Translations under genes and position numbers: made by a program
Part shown: piece by piece, positions 25,014-32,029 of the stretch
How positions within the stretch are numbered: position 1 is the first letter of the stretch
Layout of the letters: the number at the start of each line of letters is the position of its first letter
Source: JBBRZF01 sp038236965
GTDB lineage: Bacteria; Acidobacteriota; Terriglobia; Terriglobales; Acidobacteriaceae
Reading direction: 5' to 3'
Assembly (NCBI GenBank): GCA_038236965.1
Contig: JBBRZF010000019.1
Span: forward strand, 1-32,029
DNA: 32,029 bases
Notes under the pieces: generated by a model
The model's input: only the letters and a program-made list of their open reading frames with translations
What the model was told of the DNA's origin: nothing
The model's database searches: none

Positions 25014-25871
25014 TCAGTCACCTTCGTTGCCTGCGTGCTTCGCGGCCCGCTCAAGTTCCCATAGCTTCACGATGTTGAACTGCTGGAAGATGGCATGCAT
25101 ATAACAGAAGATGAAGCCTTGTTTGCCGTCAAGAAATCCGAAACGAAAAATGTACATGTAGAGGAACAGGAGGAAGGCTCGTCCCGGCAGGTGGGGCCAG
25201 ATGCGTTCCTTGATGAAGCGTTTGCGCTCTGCCTGCGTACCGAAGATGTTCGGGGGAAGAGAATCATGCTTGTCCCCATGAAGCAGGTCGAAATAGATTT
25301 TCGCGTTATAGCTGGAATACTTATTATGCTTGTCTATCCAGAAGGTGAGGTCCTGCAAACTCATGTGCAGCAGGTCGTTCTGCAGATAGCCGACGGGGCC
25401 GTCCACGATAGCGTGCGGATCCACCGACCGCTCTTCAATACGAGCTTTGGAACGACGCACCAATCGCAGGATCCATGTTGGATACCAGCCGCAATGTTTT
25501 ATCCAGCGACCATAAAACATGAGGCGGTATCGCATCCAGTAGCCGTCGTACTCGGGCGAATTCGTTTGGACAACCTGAGCGATCTCATCGCGCAGGTCAG
25601 AAGGAACGCGCTCATCCGCGTCCAACAGGAGCAGCCATTCACTTTCGAACGGCAGATTGGCTAGCGCCCAATTCTGTTGGTCGGCGTAATTAACATAAGG
25701 ATGCTGCACTACTTGCGCGCCGAGGGCCGTCGCTAGTTCCACGGTTCTATCCGTGCTGTAAGAATCCACGACGTGGATTTCCGAGGCCCAATTCTGAACA
25801 CTCCGGATGGCGTGCTCGATGTGGAGTTCCTCGTTATAGGTAATGATGAGGACTGAAAGCTTCAGCGGCAA
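25014..25871 (-). CDS. Glycosyltransferase family 2 (WaaE/KdtX-like)
   Basis: 285 aa GT-A protein. 'LSVLIITYNEELHIEHAI' (5-22) is the nucleotide-binding start, 'VVDSYSTDRTVELA' (34-47) the second motif, and D84-A-D86 in 'LLLDADERVP' the metal-binding DxD. The C-terminal half has the 'GFLDGKQGFIFCYMHAIFQ' hydrophobic segment of WaaE/KdtX beta-glucosyltransferase relatives. It adds a sugar at the cytoplasmic membrane face. The start is TTG 25871 with a strong AGAGGAG (complement of 25880-25886) 8 bases upstream; no ATG is better placed. It is the last gene of block 1. Confidence 0.9.
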   Translation of the reverse strand: MPLKLSVLIITYNEELHIEHAIRSVQNWASEIHVVDSYSTDRTVELATALGAQVVQHPYVNYADQQNWALANLPFESEWLLLLDADERVPSDLRDEIAQVVQTNSPEYDGYWMRYRLMFYGRWIKHCGWYPTWILRLVRRSKARIEERSVDPHAIVDGPVGYLQNDLLHMSLQDLTFWIDKHNKYSSYNAKIYFDLLHGDKHDSLPPNIFGTQAERKRFIKERIWPHLPGRAFLLFLYMYIFRFGFLDGKQGFIFCYMHAIFQQFNIVKLWELERAAKHAGNEGD

Positions 25872-25884
25872 CCGAATGACTCCT

Positions 25885-27099
25885 CTAAGAACTGCTTTGT
25901 CCGATCGATCGAAAGAGTGTCACATTTTGCGAAACAGCTTCAGGACTGGAAAGACTGCGTTGCCCCCATTCTCTGGCGCGTTCTTTGAGGCCCTGATACT
26001 CAGGGTCGTCCATTTCGACGCACGCCTGCAAAACCCGTTTCCAGGTCTCGGTATCTTCCAACGGCAAGTCCCAACCCACTCCAAGTCTTTCCAGGCCGAG
26101 CCATTGAGTGCGATCGCTAATGATGACAGGAACGCCGGCGGAGCCTGCTTCCACAATCACGTGTCCGAAGTTTTCACCCAATGTTGGCGAGACGAAGAAA
26201 TGGTGTTCGGCAAAAACCCGCTGCACCTGTTCAGGACTCACAAAGCCGCGATAGTTGAACTTCACATTCGAAGGAAGCCTGGCTGCCTTCTCCTGGCACT
26301 CGCGCCAATAGCGCTCGTCGTCCAAGTAGCCAAAAACGTTCAAGGTGATGTCGCCGGTCACATCACACAAACGGTCGATGATGAAGCTGAGATTCTTAAG
26401 ACGGCACAATCTTGCCAAAAAAATGAATTGGCACGTTCCTTTTTTCTTGGCGACCTTCTGTTCGTCGCTGGACTCGGGGAGGGAGTTCAAGTCGGGAGCG
26501 ATGTAGGTATGCGCCTCGATATCGGGAACCAACGGGGACAGAGCATAAACGACTTCTCTTTTCTCCCGCTCGGACGAGCAGTGCCATTCAAGATTGCGAT
26601 AGAGACCGATCGCATTAGCAAAGGTTCTGAACAGCTTCTTTTTCAGCGAGCGGATGGTTAACGCACCCGGCCCCAGATCGCCACGTGGCGCCAGCATGAC
26701 GGGGACGCTTCCCAAGTTCCGAAGTCGGCGCAGGATTAGCGCGTAGATCGAGGTGATACTCCAGAAACCGGTCAGATAAATTGCTTCAGGACGCAGGTCT
26801 TTGGCCACTTTGGCGATGGTGCCAGCCGATAAGTTCGAGGCGTAATAAACGTGGGCACGTCCTACTTCGTTCCAGTCATCCTGCTTCACGTTTGGGTAGG
26901 GCCGGCTGTCTCCATTGTCGCGATCACTGGTTAAAATATAGAAATCAAACTGGTCACCGATCTTCTCAACGACGCTTGCGGCCGTCCGGATGGGTCCGCC
27001 CGACCTGACTCCAGGAAGGTAGCGTTCGATGATCATCAGAATTTTTGGTTTCTGCACTATTTGTGCCCTCAGCCTCCCGGAAGACGGGAGCCCGATCAA
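25885..27099 (-). CDS. Glycosyltransferase family 4
   Basis: 404 aa if started at TTG 27099, which overlaps the deacetylase stop (TTGA). GTG 27057 (390 aa) is an equally good alternative: it has TGAGGG 8 bases upstream and begins right before 'KPKILMIIERYLPGVRSGGP'. GT-B fold: the N-terminal 'LPGVRSGGPIRTAASVVE', then 'LAPRGDLGPGAL' (typical 'PRGML' region), 'FIFLARLCRLKNLSFIID', and the EX7E motif E-N-F-G-H-V-I-V-E followed by 'AGSAGVPVIIS'. It acts in the cytoplasm on the lipid-linked repeat. A hairpin (27074-27090) lies between the two candidate starts. Confidence 0.9.
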   Translation of the reverse strand: MIGLPSSGRLRAQIVQKPKILMIIERYLPGVRSGGPIRTAASVVEKIGDQFDFYILTSDRDNGDSRPYPNVKQDDWNEVGRAHVYYASNLSAGTIAKVAKDLRPEAIYLTGFWSITSIYALILRRLRNLGSVPVMLAPRGDLGPGALTIRSLKKKLFRTFANAIGLYRNLEWHCSSEREKREVVYALSPLVPDIEAHTYIAPDLNSLPESSDEQKVAKKKGTCQFIFLARLCRLKNLSFIIDRLCDVTGDITLNVFGYLDDERYWRECQEKAARLPSNVKFNYRGFVSPEQVQRVFAEHHFFVSPTLGENFGHVIVEAGSAGVPVIISDRTQWLGLERLGVGWDLPLEDTETWKRVLQACVEMDDPEYQGLKERAREWGQRSLSSPEAVSQNVTLFRSIGQSSS

Positions 27100-27911
27100 T
27101 ATTTACGCTTCCTACTCAAATGTTGGTAGTAACCGAGAAAGTCCCATTCTCCCCGAACAATGGATCTAAAGTCATCCAAAGTGTAGGACCTTTGTATGTC
27201 AGCGCGAGGAATCTTCAGAGGGTCTATCGCATGGCGCTCGATAGTGTAGTGTAGCGCAATCACTGCACTCCGATATCCCACATCGCGGACCGCCGCAACT
27301 GCACTGTCTGAGTACTTGCCCCAGGGATATGCGAACGAAGTGCAGGGCACTCCGATGATGTCTTCTATCTTCGATTTGGAATTGTGCAACTGCACGCTAG
27401 CGTCGGCCTTCTGCAAAAGGGTCAGATTCTCGTGGCTCATCAGGTGAGAACCTATGCTGAAGCCGCCTTTCGAAAGCTCGCGCAATTGCATCCAGTTCAA
27501 GAGCGACTCGTTCTCATATAGCCCCGCATACTGGCTCGACAAGCGATTCTCGTGCATGTCGATGGTGTCGGTGCTGACATAGACGGTTGCTGGACAATTA
27601 AATTCACTCAGAATGGGAGCAGCGATCTCATGCACGCCGACATACCCATCATCGAAGGTGATCGCGCTGGTGATCCCGGACTTCGAATCTGGCCATTCAC
27701 CCGAAGCGATGGTATCCACATTCACGACCTGGGTATTCGCAGCCAGCCAAGCCATCTGTTCGCGAAAAGATTCCCGGGTGACGCTGTTCGGAGATTTACC
27801 GATGGCGTGATAGAGGACCACGATGGCGCTCTGTGCGGTGCCGTTCCGGGATGCGGGTTTTATCGTTCGCCATACTCTGGCGATCTGTCGTTTGACAGCG
27901 AGCCTACTCAC
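27096..27911 (-). CDS. Polysaccharide deacetylase (NodB-homology, CE4)
   Basis: 271 aa. The NodB catalytic motifs are: T85-F-D87-D88-G-Y (base and metal Asp), H156-x3-H160 (in 'GSHLMSHENL', metal His pair), and 'FAYPWGKYS' in the place of the third motif. It would remove N- or O-acetyl groups from a polysaccharide with a divalent metal. There is no clear signal peptide: the N-terminus is basic ('SRLAVKRQIARVWRTIK'), so it may act at the cytoplasmic face or be exported by another route. Start is GTG 27911, overlapping the O-antigen ligase stop (GTGA). Confidence 0.9.
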   Translation of the reverse strand: MSRLAVKRQIARVWRTIKPASRNGTAQSAIVVLYHAIGKSPNSVTRESFREQMAWLAANTQVVNVDTIASGEWPDSKSGITSAITFDDGYVGVHEIAAPILSEFNCPATVYVSTDTIDMHENRLSSQYAGLYENESLLNWMQLRELSKGGFSIGSHLMSHENLTLLQKADASVQLHNSKSKIEDIIGVPCTSFAYPWGKYSDSAVAAVRDVGYRSAVIALHYTIERHAIDPLKIPRADIQRSYTLDDFRSIVRGEWDFLGYYQHLSRKRKY

Positions 27912-29107
27912 GCCGCTCTCCCGATTGCTTGCGGACGGTTCATCTCACGCCTCAGCGCACCAACACTGATGCCTACTGTCGCCCAGAAGACGGCGGTCTC
28001 AGGAGAGGGGCTCAAGACCCAAGCTTCCGCCATACTGCTGACAAAGGCGGAGAGTAGCGATCCAAGCGAGACGAGATAGACGAACCGTGCCGGGGAATTG
28101 CTATCTAGATCGCGGCCTAGCGAACGGACTTCGGTGGTGAGGAGCAAGAGCAGTGCCAGCCATAGGGCCAGTCCGACTACTCCGATCTCTTCGACGATAG
28201 CGAAAATACTGTTTCCTTTTTCCCGGCTGAAGTTGGAGAACGTGGAGCCCATTTCCCAATATCGTCCCATCCCGATGCTGACGCCGTACCCCGCGCCTAG
28301 TGTGCCGCCTTGTTTTGCGTATTGGTAGGAGTCCACCATCTGCTCCTCGCGAGATTCCATCAACCGATTGCCAGACTTCATGACGTACGTTGATTTGACG
28401 GTCGAGAGCAGGTTGGGACTGAATACTACGGCCAATACCAACATGACCACGAGGGCATAGGTCAATAGAATCTTCCGTCCGGGCTTCAGCGACTGGAATA
28501 TCAATATCGAACCTGCAACGGCTGCCACCATCATGGTTCTACTACGAGACAAGACCAGCAAGAACAATGCGGCTGCACCCATTACCAAGAGGGCGATTCG
28601 GAGGTGTTTCGACGACCATCTGCGTTGCAATTCCAACAGGTACCAAGGCATGGAAAACAGGATGCATGCCGCAAACATGTTTGAATTGCCAGAAACACCG
28701 TTAAAATTTCCTTGGTCAGAATTAGGGCTGATGACGCTGCCGATGACGACATAGCAGAATATGGGTGCCAACGGGAGGAACGGATTCATCTCCGGATGAT
28801 CTTCCGGTAATAACATGCCGCCAATGCAGAACGCGAGCACCGTGCAGGCGAACAGTCCCAGTTTCACGATGCTCATCGTGAAGTTTTCGCTCCAGAAACA
28901 AGTCAGCAGACACCAGCCAAGAAATATCCAGATCGCCAGCGTCACGTTGGAGGAGATCCGCTCGGGGAAACGCGCCGACTGGATGACGGCAAAAAGAAGA
29001 ACAGGCATGATGAATACAAAGCGAAGATTACCAGCAGAAAACCTCATCGCTCCAAAGAAGAATGAGGCCAACGCCAGCATGTAGAGATATAAGTAAGCTC
29101 GCTTCAC
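27908..29107 (-). CDS. O-antigen polymerase/ligase-like membrane protein (Wzy/WaaL type)
   Basis: 399 aa with about ten to twelve transmembrane helices and a larger periplasmic loop near residues 235-290 ('MKSGNRLMESREEQMVDSYQ', 'GGTLGAGYGVSIGMG'), the layout of the Wzy_C/O-antigen ligase family (PF04932). 'SRSRTMMVAAVAGSILI' matches the conserved 'SxSRxxxLAxxxG' helix. In a locus with Wza and Wzz it most likely polymerises repeat units in the periplasm; a ligase role is the alternative. Start is GTG 29107, one base after the upstream GT stop. Confidence 0.88.
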   Translation of the reverse strand: MKRAYLYLYMLALASFFFGAMRFSAGNLRFVFIMPVLLFAVIQSARFPERISSNVTLAIWIFLGWCLLTCFWSENFTMSIVKLGLFACTVLAFCIGGMLLPEDHPEMNPFLPLAPIFCYVVIGSVISPNSDQGNFNGVSGNSNMFAACILFSMPWYLLELQRRWSSKHLRIALLVMGAAALFLLVLSRSRTMMVAAVAGSILIFQSLKPGRKILLTYALVVMLVLAVVFSPNLLSTVKSTYVMKSGNRLMESREEQMVDSYQYAKQGGTLGAGYGVSIGMGRYWEMGSTFSNFSREKGNSIFAIVEEIGVVGLALWLALLLLLTTEVRSLGRDLDSNSPARFVYLVSLGSLLSAFVSSMAEAWVLSPSPETAVFWATVGISVGALRREMNRPQAIGRAA

Positions 29108-29108
29108 G

Positions 29109-30320
29109 TTATCGACTCACCAGGGCAAGAACCTGCTTGATTCTTGCCACCTCCGCTTCCATCGTCCAGTTGGCAATGATCTGCTCAGAAACTTCGCCCA
29201 TCCGTTTGCGCAATTCCGGAGCGGAGACAAGTTTCAGCATCGCTGCCGCCAAGGCATCCGCATCGCCGGCGGGTACTACAAAACCATTCTGACCTTCAAG
29301 AACCAGGTCATCCACAGAACCGACTCGGTCGGAAGCAATCACCGGAAGTCCACAAGCCATGGCTTCATTCACAACCAGTCCCCAAGGCTCAATCGTTGAG
29401 GCAAGGACAAAAACATCGCTGGCCCGCATCCACTGCATCACGCCGGTAAACCCCTGGCGACCTACATAACGAACGCTGGATGATCGCGCCGCCCAGCCTT
29501 CGACTTTGGACCTCATGCTGCCATCTCCGACGACTATGAGGATGCTGCCTTCCTGTTTCGCAGACACTTTCTCGAAGGCGGCGAACAATATATCGAGGGC
29601 CTTTACGCGCTCCAGTCTTCCGACGAAGATGTAGACCACTGATTCTTCCGCAATGCCGTTCGCACGACGGAATTCGCTCTTTTCTATCATCGGCAGACTT
29701 CGTATCTGGTTCACATCGACAGTCATGTGCTGAAGATGGATATGGTCCTCCCTCACGCCATAGGCCTTGAAAAATTCCGCTTGCCGCTTTCCCGCCGGGA
29801 GCAAGGCGCTCGCTGCACGGAACAGGGACGGGTAGATCGCTCTCTTGACGGCTTCCTTGAAGCCGCGGCGACTCTTCGCAAGTTGCGTATCGGAGTCGAA
29901 GCAGAACGGGATGCCGCTCAATCTCAACAACAAGGAGAACCACAGCAATGTCGGCGTTCCCCAACCTGCCACAAGGGCAACCGAGAACTTTCCGCCAACG
30001 ATCTTCGCAGTCAGTCCCAGGAAGCGCTTCATGCGCGTCAAGATACCGGCGGTGGGGTCTTCCAGAACTTCGCCGCCTACATCCTGCAGACCCCAGTTTT
30101 GGGATCCTTTCCCTGTTACGAAGTAGACATCGAAGTCATATGCGGAATCACTCTTCAGAAACACCAACTTGTGACAAATGTAGGTAGTGGGCTCGACGTG
30201 CAACAACAGGCACTTACGTGGAGCAGTCCGAGCGGTGTTTGTCGCGATGAATCGCTCTTCCATACCTCCAGGTAAGGGACGCGGTCGCTCTGAGTGCCCA
30301 TCATTGGAATCAAACTGCAT
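29109..30320 (-). CDS. Glycosyltransferase family 4, first gene of EPS block 1
   Basis: 403 aa from ATG 30320 (GGAG about 13 bases upstream). ATG 30263 is a possible alternative, but its GGAGGT touches the start codon, which is too close. The N-terminal half is poorly conserved; 'CLLLHVEPTTYICHKLVFL' begins the GT-B fold. The donor half is clear: 'VVYIFVGRLERVKALDILFAA', 'ILIVVGDGSMRSKVEGWA', 'VRYVGRQGFTGVMQWMRASD', and the EX7E motif E-P-W-G-L-V-V-N-E followed by 'AMACGLPVIASDRVG'. It adds a sugar to the repeat in the cytoplasm. It is divergent from the methyltransferase gene. Confidence 0.88.
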   Translation of the reverse strand: MQFDSNDGHSERPRPLPGGMEERFIATNTARTAPRKCLLLHVEPTTYICHKLVFLKSDSAYDFDVYFVTGKGSQNWGLQDVGGEVLEDPTAGILTRMKRFLGLTAKIVGGKFSVALVAGWGTPTLLWFSLLLRLSGIPFCFDSDTQLAKSRRGFKEAVKRAIYPSLFRAASALLPAGKRQAEFFKAYGVREDHIHLQHMTVDVNQIRSLPMIEKSEFRRANGIAEESVVYIFVGRLERVKALDILFAAFEKVSAKQEGSILIVVGDGSMRSKVEGWAARSSSVRYVGRQGFTGVMQWMRASDVFVLASTIEPWGLVVNEAMACGLPVIASDRVGSVDDLVLEGQNGFVVPAGDADALAAAMLKLVSAPELRKRMGEVSEQIIANWTMEAEVARIKQVLALVSR

Positions 30321-30420
30321 CCGTATGCCATACTCCGTCGTCGCACAAGCCCGCTGTCATTCTCAGTATGAGACTCAGCGTGGGTCCGGCGATCAAGCCC
30401 TGACAAGAAATTCGTGGAAG

Positions 30421-30480
30421 AATCGAGATTGTACTCGATTTCCCAAGCAACAACTACTCTACTGTTTGCTTGCTAGTTGT
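30421..30480. repeat. Two adjacent inverted repeats in the divergent EPS intergenic region
   Basis: AATCGAG-6-CTCGATT (30421-30440) and ACAACTA-17-TAGTTGT (30450-30456 with 30474-30480), each with a perfect 7-base arm. They lie between the GT4 (minus) and methyltransferase (plus) genes and could be regulator sites. A shorter TCTCA-3-TGAGA is at 30361-30373. Confidence 0.35.
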
Positions 30481-30528
30481 GGTTGAAAGCGTTTTACGTG
30501 GAAGTACCAAGAAGACTTACTGGGGATC

Positions 30529-31317
30529 GTGGCCTTGCAGGACTTTGCTATATTGTCCGTATGCCCGATAGCAACAATAGGCTGCCCTCTTACCTCGAGC
30601 ACGAACGGCAGATTCGTGATTCCCAAGCGCTGGTTTTATGAGAGTTGGATAACCTCTAATCAGCATGAGGCTGAGTGGGATAGGTATCGCACCTTCACCC
30701 AGAGCTGGAAGGGCTCAGTCGTAGAGCTAGGTTGCGGGACAGGGCGTTTCACCCGCAAGATTTATCGCCCTGAACTGACCATTACCGCCATTGATTTCTC
30801 GGAAGCTTCACTCGAGCTTGCCAAGAAATCGCTGCCAAACACAATCAGTGTCTCTTTTCGCATTGGAGACGTGCGCAATCTACAGCTTCCCGATTCTTCT
30901 GCCGACCACGTAATGTCCATTCAAGTTTACGAACATCTTATCGAACGCGAAGACGCCCAGATGTTCTTCCGCGAGATTGCGCGGATTCTCAAACCGGGGG
31001 GCACCGCGCTCGTTTCCGGATATGCACTTACATTGATGGATCTATTACTCGGGCATAAGGCCTCCGGCCCCGGAGGGATTCAATTCGTCCGCTATCCAGT
31101 TGCCGACCTTCGTCAGTTCGCGCACGAGGCAGGGATGGAATTCCTCGTTCATTCGAAAGCGATTCTCTTCACCAGGCGTCCATTCAACTTGCTCGCTGGA
31201 ATCCTCTCTGACAAGGTTCTTCTCGCCTTGGACAAGATGCTTTCGCCGCTATGTGGTCCACTTTGGGGATCGATCATCGTCTTCAAGTTAAAGAAGCCAT
31301 TACTCCGCGCAAAATGA
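30529..31317 (+). CDS. Class I SAM-dependent methyltransferase, start region probably frameshifted
   Basis: 262 aa in the longest frame (GTG 30529). Motif I 'VVELGCGTGRF' is at about 64-74, 'AIDFSEASLELAKKSL' follows, then 'GDVRNLQLPDSSADHVMSI' (motif IV region) and 'REIARILKPGGTALVSGY'. It uses S-adenosylmethionine, probably to methylate a sugar or lipid-linked intermediate. The first 35 residues look unnatural and use rare codons (three ATA). A better N-terminus starts at ATG 30561 in another frame ('MPDSNNRLPSYLEHERQIRD') and joins this frame if one T of TTTT at 30634-30637 is removed. GTG 30616 is a further in-frame option needing no frameshift. Either a sequence error or a true disruption. 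Confidence 0.78.
   Translation: MALQDFAILSVCPIATIGCPLTSSTNGRFVIPKRWFYESWITSNQHEAEWDRYRTFTQSWKGSVVELGCGTGRFTRKIYRPELTITAIDFSEASLELAKKSLPNTISVSFRIGDVRNLQLPDSSADHVMSIQVYEHLIEREDAQMFFREIARILKPGGTALVSGYALTLMDLLLGHKASGPGGIQFVRYPVADLRQFAHEAGMEFLVHSKAILFTRRPFNLLAGILSDKVLLALDKMLSPLCGPLWGSIIVFKLKKPLLRAK
30546..30560 (+). promoter_or_regulatory. Extended -10 promoter directly before ATG 30561
   Basis: TGCTATATT (30546-30554) is an extended -10 (TGn-TATATT). Six bases separate it from ATG 30561, so the transcript would be leaderless. The GTG at 30529 would be upstream of the promoter. Confidence 0.45.
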
Positions 31318-31622
31318 CCTCGCTTGTAGGGTGCAAGCCTTGGATCGCTGCGAGGAGCGGTGAACGGCTCGACTGATATTCGCCTTGTCCCAAAAAAGAA
31401 TCCGCGCAGCAGCCTTAACACTTGCGCGGACGCGTGAATGCGTAATTTCGCAACATTGTTTCAAGTTGAAAAACAGTCTTCAGGTTCGCCCGAGTTGGTC
31501 GAAATAGCTGCTTGTTTTCATGCTAAAATCCGGAACATTCTTACATTCAGCAATTTCGTCTCATTCCCTTCATGTGTCTGCGCTACGAAGTGAAAAAGTA
31601 GTACACGAACCAGGAGTTTTGA
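31318..31622. other. 305-base intergenic region before the Wzz-type gene
   Basis: It contains an 8-base perfect inverted repeat TCCGCGCA-14-TGCGCGGA (31401-31430), with a TTCTTTTTTG tail only on the minus strand; the promoter TGCTAAAAT at 31521-31529; and a leader of about 87 bases ending in the AGGAG at 31612-31616. No coding sequence is supported. Confidence 0.55.
31521..31529 (+). promoter_or_regulatory. Extended -10 promoter of the Wzz-type gene
   Basis: TGCTAAAAT (TGn-TAAAAT) lies 94 bases before the ATG at 31623. A clear -35 is not visible at 16-18 bases. Confidence 0.45.
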
Positions 31623-32029
31623 ATGGACAGCGTAAGCTCGCCCAATAGCGGCAGCCTCGTCACTTATCAACCCCCGACAGATGCGGCTTTGGCGGCTCCT
31701 CTGCCGCCCCCGCCGCCGGTACACCCGACTTTGCCCAACAAGAGCACCGAGCCTTCGCTGCTCGATTACTGGCATGTATTGGTACGTAGAAAGTGGACGA
31801 TCTTTGCATTTCTCCTAGTCACCTTGACTGTCGTCATAGTCGTCAGCCTGCGCATGCCTCCTCGCTACGAGGCCGCGGGCCGAATCGCCGTTTACAAGGA
31901 AACCCAAGACAGTCTTGGCATGAAGGGCGGCAACGCCGGTAGTGCGGACACCTCCGAGGTCGAGGGCAGCGTCCTTCTGGAAACCCAGGTCCAAATCCTC
32001 AAAAGTCGCATGCTGGCTACCGATGTGGC
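31623..32029 (+). CDS. Wzz-type chain-length determinant / polysaccharide co-polymerase, 3' end outside window
   Basis: The first 135 codons are in the window and open to the right edge. ATG 31623 has AGGAG 6 bases upstream. An N-terminal Pro-rich cytoplasmic stretch (about 1-45) is followed by the Wzz start 'LLDYWHVLVRRKWTIFAFLL', a transmembrane helix (about 57-78), then the periplasmic beginning 'MPPRYEAAGRIAVYKE' and 'LLETQVQILKSRMLA', which is the usual 'EIQVLKSR' region. In acidobacterial loci such proteins often carry a C-terminal BY-kinase domain (Wzc-like); this cannot be seen here. It would control chain length and pair with the Wza-type protein. Confidence 0.9.
   Translation, partial: MDSVSSPNSGSLVTYQPPTDAALAAPLPPPPPVHPTLPNKSTEPSLLDYWHVLVRRKWTIFAFLLVTLTVVIVVSLRMPPRYEAAGRIAVYKETQDSLGMKGGNAGSADTSEVEGSVLLETQVQILKSRMLATDV

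Overview
The window reads as a chromosomal piece of an Acidobacteriota (Terriglobia-like) bacterium. It is moderately GC-rich and carries a large secreted Asp-box (BNR) repeat protein, ABC3/MacB-type permeases with no adjacent ATPase, and a long exopolysaccharide (EPS) locus whose gene set is common in soil acidobacteria. This assignment is inference from gene content; no rRNA or marker gene is present. I see no tRNA, rRNA, insertion sequence, prophage or CRISPR array.

Left part (1-8165), all on the minus strand. It holds the front part of a secreted Asp-box repeat protein that runs off the left edge, then a LolA-like secreted protein. Next is a three-gene operon: a secreted SRPBCC-like protein, a CDP-alcohol phosphatidyltransferase and a GtrA-type membrane protein. 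Last is a tandem pair of MacB/FtsX-like permeases.

Middle part (8166-13176). This contains a 4-TM EamA/SMR-type transporter coupled to a WbpD-like sugar N-acetyltransferase, a UDP-xylose synthase ending in a clear terminator, a FemAB/GNAT-type protein, a Tat-exported metallophosphoesterase on the plus strand, a zinc-ribbon protein, an unknown protein, and a 40-codon remnant of wecB.

Right part (13347-32029), the EPS locus proper. A Wza-type export protein (plus strand) meets a convergent minus-strand array at a shared bidirectional terminator. The minus array has three transcription blocks. Block 1 (30320 to 25014) is GT4, O-antigen polymerase/ligase, polysaccharide deacetylase, GT4, GT2. 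Block 2 (24851 to 21910) is a DUF362 protein and a PaaK/CapK-like adenylate-forming enzyme. Block 3 (21757 to 14400) is a bi-domain oxidoreductase, GT4, a D-glucuronyl C5-epimerase-like protein, GT4, an SDR and the initiating sugar-1-phosphate transferase. At the right edge a methyltransferase and a Wzz-type chain-length protein (cut by the window) are on the plus strand. Together these fit a Wzy-type pathway: priming on a lipid carrier, sequential glycosylation, polymerisation, trimming or modification (deacetylation, methylation, possibly uronate epimerisation) and export through Wza/Wzz. No Wzx flippase is visible.

The points most worth following are: the DUF362 + adenylate-forming enzyme + bi-domain oxidoreductase + C5-epimerase set; the SRPBCC / CDP-alcohol transferase / GtrA operon; a recurring extended -10 element (TGnTAnnnT) including a near-identical 16-base element in front of two EPS blocks; two apparently leaderless starts; and a probable one-base frameshift at the start of the methyltransferase.
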